In this document: one piece after another, positions 1 through 11,304 of the stretch
Layout of the letters: each line of letters begins with the position of its first letter
Numbering within the stretch: position 1 is the stretch's first letter
Assembly (NCBI GenBank): GCA_022457155.1
Contig: JAJGOT010000051.1
Location: forward strand, 139,501 to 203,500
Reading direction: 5' to 3'
DNA length: 64,000 nt
From: Cladopsammia gracilis
Taxonomy: Eukaryota > Cnidaria > Anthozoa > Scleractinia > Dendrophylliidae
Translations under genes and position numbers: made by a program
Notes under the pieces: generated by a model
What the model was told of the DNA's origin: nothing
Databases searched by the model: none
What the model saw: only the letters and a program-made list of their open reading frames with translations

Positions 1-57
1 CTCAGATTTAAGTGGACACAAGGTTGATTGCAACTGTTACATTACTTTGTGAAGGGG
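1..57 (+). repeat. Short dispersed repeat, copy 1
   Basis: The first 57 bases reappear almost unchanged in reverse orientation at 13929-13986, inside an intron of the HIRAN gene. The shared core includes TTTAAGTGGACACAA and TGTTACATTACTTTGTGAA. The window starts inside it, so its full length is unknown. Probably a MITE or SINE fragment. Confidence 0.7.
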
Positions 58-94
58 GCATCTGTGCTAGTATCCTTAATAATTAACTATCACT

Positions 95-722
95 TTAAAC
101 CCAATAATAGGCTTTCAATGTTTTTGTGGTCAACAGAAAATGTACTTTTATCTCTGTCTCATTATCCGACAATTGCACCCCTACCTCTGTCCACCCACAG
201 TACGGGATATCTGTTCTATTCACTTCCTGCAGGTTGATACCTCTATTTTCTCCAAGGAACTGTTGGATATTCTTTACTTGAGGTGAAGACCAATAACTCA
301 TCAAGAATTCGTCTGAAATAATTGAAACTTGTGCTCCCGTATCCCATAAAACTTCAAATAGCTTGTCAATCAAATAACATTGCACAGTACATTTCCTTCC
401 CACCAGTTTTGCTATGTGGTCTTGCTGCCTAGGGGTTATGACTGACATACATCCTAAGCCCTATCTCTGCACAATGTTCCCTCTCGGACAGTGACTTTTC
501 TGGCACTACACAGAACAATATTGAACAACGTCGCAACTTAGACCCAAACTTCCGGAAACCACTACACTGATGAGACTTGTCTTCTTCTGGTAAGACTACT
601 CCCTGGCCCATGAGGGTAGCCTGTGTCCGTTTCCCTGTTGGGATTGGTTTGGGAACTTCTTCTGAGAAAAAGCTTGCAATGTGATTTAGGCCACCACAAA
701 AGTAAGTGACGGCAATCATCAC
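95..722 (-). pseudogene. Retroelement aspartic protease (gag-pol) fragment
   Basis: The minus strand encodes a retropepsin-like segment with the active-site motif LWDTGAQVSIIS, followed by a TDIPYCGW stretch typical of protease regions in Gypsy-like LTR elements of cnidarians. Upstream (429-722) lies a segment with a CGGLNHIASF stretch that looks like a decayed zinc knuckle. The two parts are in different frames, meeting near 430-448, so the copy is frameshifted. No reverse transcriptase follows before the window edge. Such proteases mature the Gag-Pol polyprotein inside the particle. The protease call is firm; Gypsy rather than BEL is an inference. Confidence 0.7.
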
Positions 723-2911
723 CTTGGCCTTACTCTCTGCACCCCAGTGGTAGCTCTGCTACCTGCAGTGTCTTGCAGTGTTCATAGCATGGATGCTCAT
801 GCTATGATGCTTATGTGGAATATAGAAACAAAATTAACAGCAAGGATATTTAAGGACGTTTACTATTTACTATGGTCGATGTCTACATCCATACACATAT
901 ACAATATAATATACAATATAATCCGATTCTTGTTTATTAGTATTACACAATTAAAAAATGCTCTTTCTATAACAAATGTCAGGGTACAATTAACTTACCA
1001 TCTAAACTAATGCCACTGTTATTCAGTTCTGGTACTTTAGCTTGGGTTGATGTGTGTGTAGATGGGGCCATTGGAGTTGTGTTTTTGTGCAAGTGGGTTA
1101 GCTGTCTTCTGTGCAGAACGGACCCTAGAGCTGCATGAAACCCAGGTCCAACGAAATTAAAGGTTCTAAAGAGCTGCATGGCTACTGTTTTGTGTAGGTG
1201 GGACCAGTGGGGCTCATGCAGCATCAGTTTGAACTGCTCTAGTAGCTATTCCAAATGCTTGAACAAAGATTTAGGATATTATGCAACCCAACTGACTCCT
1301 ATATTGACTAATACTGTTTAAAAAAGACATGGCTAATATTAATGTTTACCCAACCAATGGAGAGGTTTCTTTTTTCGCAATCTGAGTGGCTACTCAAACT
1401 CTTGGTAGTATTTGCTCCTCACCTGAGCCCGCAAATGTTCTGGATTTACAATGTATACATCAATTATACAACTGAATGTGTGTAATCAATGGAGTGGTTG
1501 CAAATTGTGTCTAACAATGAGCAATCGATTGCACACATCTTCCACAAAAATGATCACTGATACATTTCTTTCAGATGCATGCAATGTAACAGGACAATGT
1601 ATGCTTTTTTAACTTTCCATTGTAACTATGCAGTGGTGTTATGATGCAAATATGATTTGCTGTTATTGTGAACTTTCTGTAGGGAAAGCAACCCGCTTAT
1701 CTGAGTGACCACAACCCCATGACCTGCAGCACGGAAGACCTTTGAGTCATTGGGATACTTGTTAAAGAACTGCTTTTTGTCACATGTATCTCCTAAGTCT
1801 TCGGATCTCTTGTCTCATCCTGTCTTCAGAGGGAGGGGTTCCTCCAAATTTTCTGACCAGAGGTAAGCCACTTAATTGTCACAGCGACCCCAAGATGTTA
1901 TTTTTTATTTATTTTTTATTTTTATTTTCCAAATTCTTGCTCTCCATCGATTAGATGATTCTTAGCAAGTGGTCAGCGGTCTTACTAATAATATTAAATA
2001 ACAAAAATAAAAGTCAGAACATAACTAACTTAGCTCTGACAGGATGTTCACCACCCTTTGACTTAAAGCTCACATCAGGGTTGACACATGTTTGAACATG
2101 TTAAAACAACTGTCACCAAACACATTTAAAACACATTTGGTATTTTAGTTACCCTCCTCCCCCAATCTCTTCCTTGTAATCATTTTGCATTACAAAATAA
2201 TCCTGTCCAATTGGGGTTACCTAGTCTTTTAGCAGATCAGTTGCTCTCCTTTCTTCTTTTGTTACCGGTACTTCTCCTGGATCTAGTGTATAAATACCTC
2301 TTACTAATCAAGTTCAAGGGCCGTACTGTAAATTACGGCCTGCAGTCGGCCTTGGACGGTATGTTGGTGTTTTGTCAACTAATTACTTCAGTTTCACCAT
2401 CGAAAAAAATATATACCCGTGTGCAGTATATTTATATTGCAGGAAGTTTTAAAGTAATGCAGATCCGGATTTTAACGAAAAGAACGTTGGATCGGCAGAT
2501 TTGCATATCTCTATTCACCCCCGTCCCTTCAAGATGCCAGATGTGAAAAATGAAATTCATAGAATCATGGGATGGGATGGAAACAATACATTTTTATCCA
2601 TAATGGCTCGAGGTTAATTCTAATAATAACCGCTTTAGGCTCAGTACACACATTGCTGTCATTTTCTATATCTGATATAGCCTCTCGCAACAACAATTTA
2701 AAAAAAATTGAATTTACGTTATTCTGGCTTTACAGTTCTTTGCACACTGTTTTGAAATGCCCTGTGGGTGCTTATATGCGAGACATTGGTGTGTGTGCAT
2801 CTCCACTATAAGATATTGAGCTAATATACGTATTTTAGAGTTTTATGTGCCCTTTCTGATGGTTTTAAGAGTAATTTTCAAAAATAACGACTTGGTTACC
2901 CTGTGGTTTTT
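723..2911. other. No recognisable gene
   Basis: AT-rich sequence with short open frames on both strands, none resembling a family I know. Simple T-rich runs near 1895-1925. A small inverted motif near 2320-2345 (GGGCCGT...ACGGCC around TACTGTAAATT) looks like repeat debris. Confidence 0.5.
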
Positions 2912-3249
2912 GCCTCAGATAAAGAATGCGGCCGTGCGGCCGAACACCTCCAGTTGAGAAGTGCGAACAACCTGACTTGAAACACCCTCGGGCTATGCTT
3001 CAAAATGGTATATGTCCCAAACATTCCCCGAGGGGGAAGGGTTTGGTGTACTGGCCCACGGACTATAATGACTTGGGTTTCCTGAAATTTTTTTGCCTCA
3101 GATAAAGAATGCGGCCATACGGCCAAACACCTCCACTTGAGAAGTGTGATCAACCTAATTTGAAACACCCTCGGGCTATGCTTCAAAATGGTATATGTCC
3201 CAAAAATTCCCCGAGGGGGGAGGGTTTCGTCTACTGGCCCACGGACTAT
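2912..3249. repeat. Two-copy tandem repeat, 183-bp period
   Basis: A unit of about 155 bp starting GCCTCAGATAAAGAATGCGG and ending near GGCCCACGGACTAT occurs at 2912-3066 and 3095-3249, with a 28-bp spacer. The copies differ at a handful of positions. The minus-strand open frame through both is internally repetitive because of this duplication and is not taken as a gene. Confidence 0.85.
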
Positions 3250-3446
3250 TAGGAGGTCGATACCTTCGGCTGGTTCAGTAACCATTGCCCAGAATGCCAT
3301 TGTCTTTTGCAGCATGTACTTACAGTAAAAAGGTTTAAGGTGGCTGAACACAGTTTCACTGTACCTATGTGTCATTCATTGTCATTTTAAAATTATTAAC
3401 GTCTGGGCGGCCAAAATTGGTGATGCATACGAGTAAGCAACAAGCT

Positions 3447-3679
3447 ATATCTAGGTGAATTTTTGAAAAGGTGGTCAACGAAAATTACAGCAATTTCAGT
3501 AAAACTAGGCCGAAAATCACAGAGAAGAGAGGGAAGATGGGAAAGGTTGCATGGGGCGAGAGAAGAAAAGACTCTGTAATTTTAGGGCTGATTGGGGTCA
3601 TAAAAACCCTTGTTTGGGCTATTTGTAGTGAAATTGCTGTAATTTTCATTGACCCCCTTTTCAAAAATCCAGGTATATA
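3447..3679. mobile_element. Fold-back MITE, copy 1
   Basis: The ends are inverted copies of each other: ATTTTTGAAAAG and GAAAATTACAGCAATTTCA on the left return as reverse complements on the right (TGAAATTGCTGTAATTTTC, CTTTTCAAAAAT). The left arm lacks about 30 bp that the right arm has. The unpaired centre contains AGAGGGAAGATGGGAAAGG. A second, more symmetrical copy lies at 5436-5702. Non-autonomous; no coding capacity. Confidence 0.75.
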
Positions 3680-3703
3680 TCTCGATAGATTGACGACAAC
3701 GAT

Positions 3704-3770
3704 TGGAAAAAGTGCCAAAAAGCCATTTTCAGCCAAAGTCGGCACTTTCTGGAACACTCCACAGCTTGAA
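3704..3770 (+). repeat. Flanking repeat shared by both fold-back copies
   Basis: A stretch ending CTTTCTGGAACACTCCACAG follows fold-back copy 1 directly and recurs at about 5366-5430, where it precedes copy 2. The unit's true borders may therefore be wider than the palindrome. Confidence 0.6.
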
Positions 3771-3829
3771 ATTATCTTAAAAGCAACAAACGACCCCCCC
3801 AGCCCCTCCCTTCGTTACTTCCCATGATT

Positions 3830-5365
3830 CTCTACTATGACAGACTCAAACGTTTCGAAGCCAGCGCGCGCGCTAGAAATCAGTGGTTTTCTTTGACGGT
3901 TATTTTCAGTAGATTTCCTTTTGGCCGCCTTGAACAAAGTTTTCCTGAGGACATCATTAAGTCCCGTGAGGGAAAGAAAGCTTGCGATTGGCACAGTCTG
4001 TCCTCGTCCTGATATCTTACTGTATTTCGTCTCTTTTGAGGCTAAACGGGTTCCACTTTTGATCTCAGGCTGAGGCGAAAAGGTTACGGATATTGTGCGC
4101 TTTGTTCTTGGCGGTAACAAGTCTTTGGCCTCAAAAAGGAGCTTCTACGGGTCATATCTATTAAACAGCAGCCGAATTGTTGGTGAATTTTGACCCAGCC
4201 ACAGACTTAGTAAAAATTTGTTTTGAAGGCAAGATAGTGCGTTCGCCCTGTCAAATGCAAGTCTACATCCGGGAACTCGAATAAAATTACTGCGAAGACA
4301 AATGTTTGTGGATGTTTACTTGAGTTTTTTCGAGTTATTTGATAATATTTGGTTGTGAGAATCATGGAAAAACTATGGTTAGTTTCCCAGAAGCTTTTTA
4401 CTGCTGCAAAGGAATTTCATTGTGTGATTTCCGGCTTGGCCAAGTTGTTGTTGACAAATGCTGATCAGCTGTCAGTGACAGGTATGTCGATCCATCTGTT
4501 TAGTATATTCTGTGCAAGGCATAAAACAGCTTCTGTGTTAAGTTAAAGCAATAGTGCCTTAGATAGCCCATTCTGGGTTCTAGATTTATCTGCGGCGAAC
4601 GTTTGCTATAAACCGTATCATTGACCTACTAAAAGGTTATTAAGACTTATTTCTGCTTTGGTTGTTAATTTCGAATTCCGGATTGCAAAGCTTTGTCACT
4701 TTTGCCGAGAGCAACTTGTCGTGAACTGCCAGCAATTAGGATGTCATTTTAAGCCTAACTAGATTCTTTTAAATGCTTTTCATTCGCCTTAAGTGTGAAA
4801 TTGTTAAAACGTACTTGAAATTTCTAGAGCCATGCTTTAACAAATTCAGTCAGATAATATGCATGTGTGACACAAATCCAAATATTTGTGGCCCCTGTCT
4901 CAATATAATGCTAGCAAAATGCCTCAAACCAGCCTTATAGTCATTACTTTAGGTCTTTTAGAAAAATGTTTGGCTTGTACTAGACTGTTAACCTTCACGA
5001 GATTTTTGCTTTTTGTGGCCAGTACAATTTATTTTATATCTTTGTGAAAAGTTGGCTTGTTTGCATTGAATTTCTTACTTCTGAGGTGCACATAGAAATG
5101 TCACATTTTTTTACTTCAATTTGGTCGCTTTCAGATACATTCAGGGCACAGCTAACTAAAGAAAATTTAACACAGTTAAAACAGCATCTTTCAACTAGTA
5201 GCTTATAAGAAATGACCGTATGCTAATAGATGGATAGTGTTTATGTCAAGTCGATTGAGGGCTTTCCCTTCTAATAATGAGCATGCCAATTCATCGTTCG
5301 CGGGCGAATGATAAATCAAGGGAAAAGAGTAAAATGGTTAATGAATTGGCCACAATGATCAGGAA
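3830..5365. other. No certain gene; possible orphan exon
   Basis: The plus strand at 4363-4481 has an ATG-initiated frame (MEKLWLVSQKLFTAAKEF...) that runs into a good splice donor, CAG/GTATGT. No downstream exon could be matched. The rest is AT-rich with no recognised protein. Confidence 0.3.
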
Positions 5366-5435
5366 AAGTACCAAAAAGCAATCTCCGGCCAAAGTCAGCG
5401 CTTTCTGGAACACTCCACAGCATTTGCTTGAAATA

Positions 5436-5702
5436 TCTAGCTGAATTTTTGAAAATGTGGTCAACGAAAATTACAGCAATTTCAAGTAAAAAACTAGCCC
5501 CAAAAAAAGGGTTTTTATGACCCCAATCAGCCTGAAAATCACAGAGAAGAGAGGGAAGATGGGAAAGGTTGCGTGGGGCGAGAGAAGAAAAGACTCTGTA
5601 ATTTTCGGGCTGATTGGAGTAATAAAAACCCTTGTTTGGGCTATTTGTAGTGAAATTGCTGTAATTTTCGTTGACCCCCTTTTCAAAAATCCAGGTATAT
5701 AT
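5436..5702. mobile_element. Fold-back MITE, copy 2
   Basis: Near-complete palindrome with arms at about 5436-5550 and 5583-5702 around a GA-rich loop. It shares sequence with copy 1 at 3447-3679 but keeps both arms, including the CCCCAATCAGCC segment that copy 1 lost on its left side. The open frames through it are palindrome artefacts. Confidence 0.8.
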
Positions 5703-8700
5703 ATTTTGATATTTTTGTTGAGCCGTAAGGGTGTTGCATGGCAACACGGTGGATTGTAAATCAGCCTGCAATATTTGGTTTTGTTTATTTTGAGAAAATC
5801 TAGTGGTTAGATTTTGTCCATCATTTGTCTCCAGTAAACTCGTAAAAATATTCGCATGTTAACACTGGTCTCATGTAACTTTAACTGAGGGATCTTCCCT
5901 AATTTGCGGCCCATGCTCTTTACAAAGCATTTTGTCAACAAATTCATATGCGGCAAGATTTTATTTTGACTCATTAGATTTGCAATGGTTAGATTTAATG
6001 CTTGTTTAAATGAAGGTGGTTTAAGTTGTGAATGCCTTTGTGCTTGTTGTTAAGTGTGGCAGGTTATGTTTGTTTTGAACCATTCCGTCCAGTTTTTGTT
6101 TTTGAATAAGGGCAACTTTCATTTTTCCGCATTCTTTTGTAAGTTTTCGTCCATAAATCCAAACCAAATCAAAAACGAATTTGTGTAAGCAACAAGTTCA
6201 ATAGAATACTCGATGTTTCAGTGTTGCAGGGAACAACGTGTTTCACTTACAGTTGTGTGAGATTAATTTTGTGCATGAGTGCTAACTGTCTTCTCTCCTA
6301 CTGGGCAACATCCTGTTTATTTAGTTTTTCTTTAATGTGTACACATATCGTGCACTTAGTGAATTGACTTTCCTGTAGAAAAATAGTGGCAAAGAAGTGT
6401 CAATTAATATATAGAACTTCGCCCTTCCAGCCTTTTTCATGCTGTTACTGAGACTCGACTACTACATATTTATTGATACTAAATGTAATTCAGTGTGGCA
6501 TTCATTGTAATATACTATTTACTACTATTGATCACACCAATTTGGTTTAAATGAATAATGATCAATGTCATATTACAATAATTGTATGTAGGAATGTTGT
6601 ACATTTAGTAGCCAAATGAATGTAACTAACCTTCAGTAAGACAACATCAGGAAATTGAAATTTCCAAGTGTCATAAAGAAAAGTAGACCTTGCAGTTACA
6701 TGCATCATGCCAGTACAGCAAGTAAACGGAAAACGGTGTCAGACACGAGGGAGGATACCGCGTGCCAATAGTTGGCATTGTGTCAGCATTTTTCATGAAT
6801 TTGTAGAGCCATGCAACTGGCAACTCATATGCAAGGCTTCTGCTTCGACCCTTGTAGTGGAACGATTCTTGATAGCGGAGCACTTGGCAGGCCGAAGGCC
6901 TGGCTGTGCAGCTCCATACTCAGAACCTATCGCCGTAATTTTTCATGGTCATGTGTCCGTCCGCCCGCCGTGTTGGAACAACATCCGGGATCTTGAAAGC
7001 AAGGCTTTGTTTTTCGCGCGGCCACACAGCCGTGAGCTCGGTAAACACTTTAGTTGTTTTGTTGTGTCTAGCAGAGAATTAAAGTCGTTATTTTCCTGCA
7101 TTTTTTCGCGGTTTGCTACTCAACACAGGGATACTAATTAAGGAATACTCAGAAGGCGCTTTAGTGGAAAAAGACGAGCTTTCAGGGATAAAATCTTGCT
7201 TCGAGGAACTTCATGTATTACGTTTTTATCAATGCGGGAGATCTTTGTTTTCTACGGATTTCAGAACCAGAAACGGAGATTTGAATTTCCAAGCAAGTGA
7301 GAACTTAAAGGTAAAACAGATTACAGTTTTCGATGAGAATTTATATTGATATCAATCTGTGAGTGACCTTTTTATAAGTATTATTGTTAGTTTTGGAGAA
7401 TTGATTTTAAAACGTGCTTAAATTCAGTTGTATCAATCTCTAGAATTTCATCGAAGAAAGCTTAAACGGTACGCGTTTTGCTTTTAAAGGTAAACTAATG
7501 GAGATTTGAATAAATTTTTTCGAAAGAAGATTGTGTTGTCCATTTTTATGTGTTTGTTCATTCATCAGATAGATTGAAAAGCGATTTTATGTAAACAAAA
7601 CAAGACTGATTTTATAGTACAGTTCTATCTTCACTCGCATCGCCTTATGCAAATATGTTTGTGTATTTTTGCAATTTTTGATTTTCAAATCACTTTCTCG
7701 GGCAATTTTTGACAAACATAAACTGTATTTTATTCGGAAACTAGTGGTACTAGTTATTCTAGACAGAGAAAAGTTGTTTTTGTGAACTTTTGTATGGTCT
7801 ATAAAAATGTACTGTGTAGACGGTCGCGTAATACTGTTTTTGAGAATTGCTAAAATTGAAAATAGCCCATTCGTCAATCTTAATTCTTGTGCTTCCAACC
7901 TTTCACCTTAGTTAAGTTTCACCTTAGTTAAGCTTGTTCAAAAGTGCGACGCTGTTAGGCTTGGGCTATGTATATATATTATTTCTAAAGTGAAACTAAT
8001 TTATGGCATTGAACTAAAAAAGCAGACAACTAGCAAGATAGTAGGTAAGGATGACAGTGATAAAATGATATAGGTAACCAATATGTCTACTGAAATAATT
8101 ATATGGTCAACCCAAAAAAATTATTCCATTAAATAAAACTTGGTTCTACAAAATGAGAAGGAGCTTGTGATGTGGTCATTGACGCACCTTTTTGAAGTAC
8201 CTTCTCTTAAACATAGTAGCACTTATTCAAAGTTTCAGTCATTAAAATAAGGTATACAAGTAACTGGTGGTCAACTAGATGCTCATGGGTTAACTATACT
8301 CACTCTAAAAACCGGTACAGAGTGAACCCATACTTGCTATCTTGGATTATGATTTATAAAACTAGTGGTCCCTCTCAACTCCACTCCCTATTTACAGTGT
8401 GGCCCTCTGTGTACGGAGAGCTGCTACACTACTGCTGTGTACAGCTACCAAACCTCATGGTCCACCTCAAACTGTAGAATGGGAAAAATGCATCCCAGTT
8501 TTGAAAACTTTTTTCCCCTTCTGAACATTTATTAAGGACGGGGCCACCTAATGGCAAGGTATTTTGACAGGTTTTTGACCATGCCGGAAAAGTAGATATC
8601 AGTAAGGGCTATTGGAATCCAAAGAGAAAATTAGGGGTAACCACGCAATTTTCGGAGATATTTAAGCTTCAATCTGGAAAAAATGCTGACATCAGCATTT

Positions 8701-9017
8701 TTTTGAAAAAAGGAAAAATAGATCTTTCTTCGCCGATTTCCTTACACAAAAGCAACAATTCTAAAAATCTCTAAAACACATAACAAATGGTAACATAACA
8801 ACTACTGTTTATGTGTTTTAAGTTACAAAATCATCACAACGGAGCCATTATCGGCCCTGACAGCTTTCCCACATTCGCCAAAAATACGGTCTTAATAACG
8901 TTTGCCCACAACAAAAAATTAATGGGGTGCTTAATATGCTTTCCACTTCCATTTTATAAGATAAAAAGTAGGGGTCACCATGCGTTTTTACAAGTTATAT
9001 TTAGATATTTTCAACTT
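5703..9017. other. No recognisable gene
   Basis: AT-rich sequence with scattered short open frames on both strands. The GC-richer patch 6880-7050 has an open frame but no recognisable domain. Around 8620-8690 and 8965-9010 the same motif recurs (TAGGGGT(A/C)ACCA(C/T)GC then AGATATTT), marking an old repeat into which the 9021 element inserted. Confidence 0.5.
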
Positions 9018-9070
9018 TTATGCACTAGTCAATTGAAACCTTGGCCCCCGACCCCCGAGACATAGCGGGG
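9018..9070 (+). repeat. Outer transposon, left inverted end with TTA duplication
   Basis: TTA at 9018-9020 precedes TGCACTAGTCAATTGAAACC; the end runs through a C-rich stretch to GACATAGCGGGG. It pairs with 25565-25615 with only a few mismatches. Confidence 0.8.
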
Positions 9071-9927
9071 AATGTAACAATTTTAGTGTTACATTGTTAC
9101 ACTATCCTAGCCCCTCGGGGAATCTTTGCTTGTACAATCCCCGCCCCCCTGGCCCCGGTGTGGAGACTTCATACCCACAAAAGTAACATCAGATGACTAC
9201 ATCATCATGGGATAGAAAGATTCTTGATTTATTTTCGGTATTTGCATTTTGTAAAACCCTTGAACAACCCTTCTTTCACTGGTCATTCGACCCGCACTAT
9301 TTTTCATTGCATTCAATAATAGTACGCCCGTAGTATCTCGGCCTTTTATGGCGTTTCTTGGGTGTCAATATCAACTATCTATACAGCCACCTTAGAAATT
9401 AATTAACAATAACAATAAAACATTAACAATAAAAAAACATGTTCACCTGAACATCAGAACCCTAGTACAAAACACTTCAGTATAGTGAACTGAAATTTTC
9501 GAAAACTACAAAAAAGCAGTGGACTTCTAGCAGTTTGCGGCTTTGCGAAGCGGCTTTGCGAACACTAACTACATCCCTTATGAGGAAATTTGTAACACTG
9601 TCTGCACTTATTTCACTTCTCGCGTACACAGATTTTTGGCCTTTACTTGACACTTAAGAAAAAACAAAACAAAAAGATTTAATCTACGGTCATTTAATAA
9701 AATTGAACGAGTTTTTGAAACTATTTTTAGCATGCACTTGTTTTGGGTGCGCCTAGAAAAATGATCTTTACCCGTTTCTCTGAGTAAAATACCGAAAAAT
9801 AATAACCAAATTGTGCTTTATAGGTATCAAAAAAACAATATCTAGTCCCAAATTTGCTCGAGAGAGTTTACAAAATTCCTCATAAAGCTTTTATATGGTA
9901 CTTACATTTCGGACACTTCCAGCTCCC
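9071..9927. other. Outer transposon 3' non-coding region
   Basis: Sequence between the left inverted end and the last exon of the PHD gene. It contains a local GTTACATTGTTAC motif and otherwise nothing recognised. The missing half of the second PHD finger was looked for here and not found. Confidence 0.4.
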
Positions 9928-10153
9928 TAGTGGGGGAATTTGCAGGCCAACGCAATACAGATGTTGTTGTCACATGCTAACATCATGCCAAACTCTCCCT
10001 GGTTGCACAAGCAATACTGCTCTGGGTCAACTACAAGAAGGAATTTGCACATTTATATGAATTTTAAAACAAAATTAATTGCATACGTCAGATAGGTTTG
10101 TATGATGAAATAAGTAATATCTAATCAAGAAGATCTATGTATTGCACTCGTAC

Positions 10154-10279
10154 CTTTACAGTCAGGACAATACCAGGAGAATTCTGGACTGAAAAGAAGG
10201 CCAACACACTCGAAGTGGAACCATTTTATAGGGCAAGCATCTCCTTCACACAAAAGCATGGCACCAGCACCAAACAGAT
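10154..10279 (-). other. PHD-finger C-terminal half exon
   Basis: Exon 3 of the outer transposon gene encodes LLCEGDACPIKWFHFECVGL and then WYCPDC, the second half of a PHD zinc finger (Cys...WFHFEC...WYCPDC). PHD fingers read histone H3 tails. The matching first half (Cys-x-Cys) is not upstream but in the next exon (10029-9928, YCLCNQGEFGMMLACDNN), so the two halves are in swapped order. Confidence 0.7.
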
Positions 10280-11187
10280 CTTTCCGCCAAAGGAGTTTCT
10301 ATAGATTTACAAGGAGATTATTATTTCGTGATTATAAAATTGCATCTCCTCATAATGCATATAATATAGTCAGTAAATGTACTTACTTGATTTTCTGGAT
10401 TTCCTGGTTTTGCTCGTTGTTGCTGCTTTTCTTTTGCGTTTCGATGCTGACTTTCTTGCACCTTCCTTTCTCCGTTCTGCCGTTTGTTTAAGATGTTCTA
10501 CGTGCATTTGAAGTTCTTCTAGTGGAAGCAGAGTCTTTTTCGCCACGTCCAAGAGCCTTGCCTCCGACAGTGCAATCCCTTTTTTTAGAGATTCATAAAA
10601 CTCCTCTTTGATGACATGGCTTGGTGGCTTGGAGAGGATCAAACCATGTTTTCTGACCAATTCTGCATGATCATCGGGTTTGAGGTAGTGACCAGAACAG
10701 AACTTTGCACAATCCTGGCATTTACCACCCCAAGGGCGTTTTGGGTCAGGGATGGGAATTGGGAAATACGTCAATGACAGCCCGTCGTTATGCCATTTCA
10801 TGTCTTTTCCTGCTGCTTCTTCTTGACACAAGGGATGTGGGCAGCCTGTCTTATGGCACAAGTTTAGCACAAACAGATAGTTCGCTGGTAGATTCTTCAT
10901 CATGTGGTTCTCTCTGACTGCCCAGATCCGTTCAAAGTACTTGTAAAGACTTGGGTTATTCTTCTTTAACTCTTGTTTGTCATCTGTGCTGCCTTTAAGA
11001 AAAACTAAAAGGTTCTGCCGTCTTTCACGCATGTCGTCATTCTTGCCTCCTTTGTAAAGTCGAAGTGTCGTGCCACAGCATGGTGCCCAGTCGACTCGGT
11101 TGATATACACATCTGTGGCTAACTCCAAGTTTTCAGTTAATTTGGTTTTATTCAAGCCATTGCCATCTGAAATGCTACCAGCGCACC

Positions 11188-11219
11188 CAGGCGGTGTGCG
11201 TACTGGGATCGCGTTGCAT
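11188..11219 (+). repeat. Inner transposon, left inverted end
   Basis: Begins CAGGCGGTGTGCGTACTG and ends GATCGCGTTGCAT. It matches the reverse complement of 23506-23537 at 29 of 32 positions. Confidence 0.85.
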
Positions 11220-11304
11220 CATGGTTGAAATTCAAAATTTGTTCATTTGCATTCGGAGCGCGGTCGAGTGAACATCTCGGCCTCTGAATGCGTAATAGCT
11301 CGTA

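Noticed and set aside
3471..5771. Open frames on both strands through the fold-back elements
   Set aside because: The frames mirror each other because the DNA is palindromic; no protein domain is present.
6707..7349. Plus-strand open frames at 6707-7349 as gene exons
   Set aside because: No domain, no consistent donor/acceptor pair and no family resemblance were found.
11175..11195. A target-site duplication for the inner transposon
   Set aside because: Left flank ...GCACC and right flank CAGTATC share no repeat at any border choice within two bases, so none is claimed.
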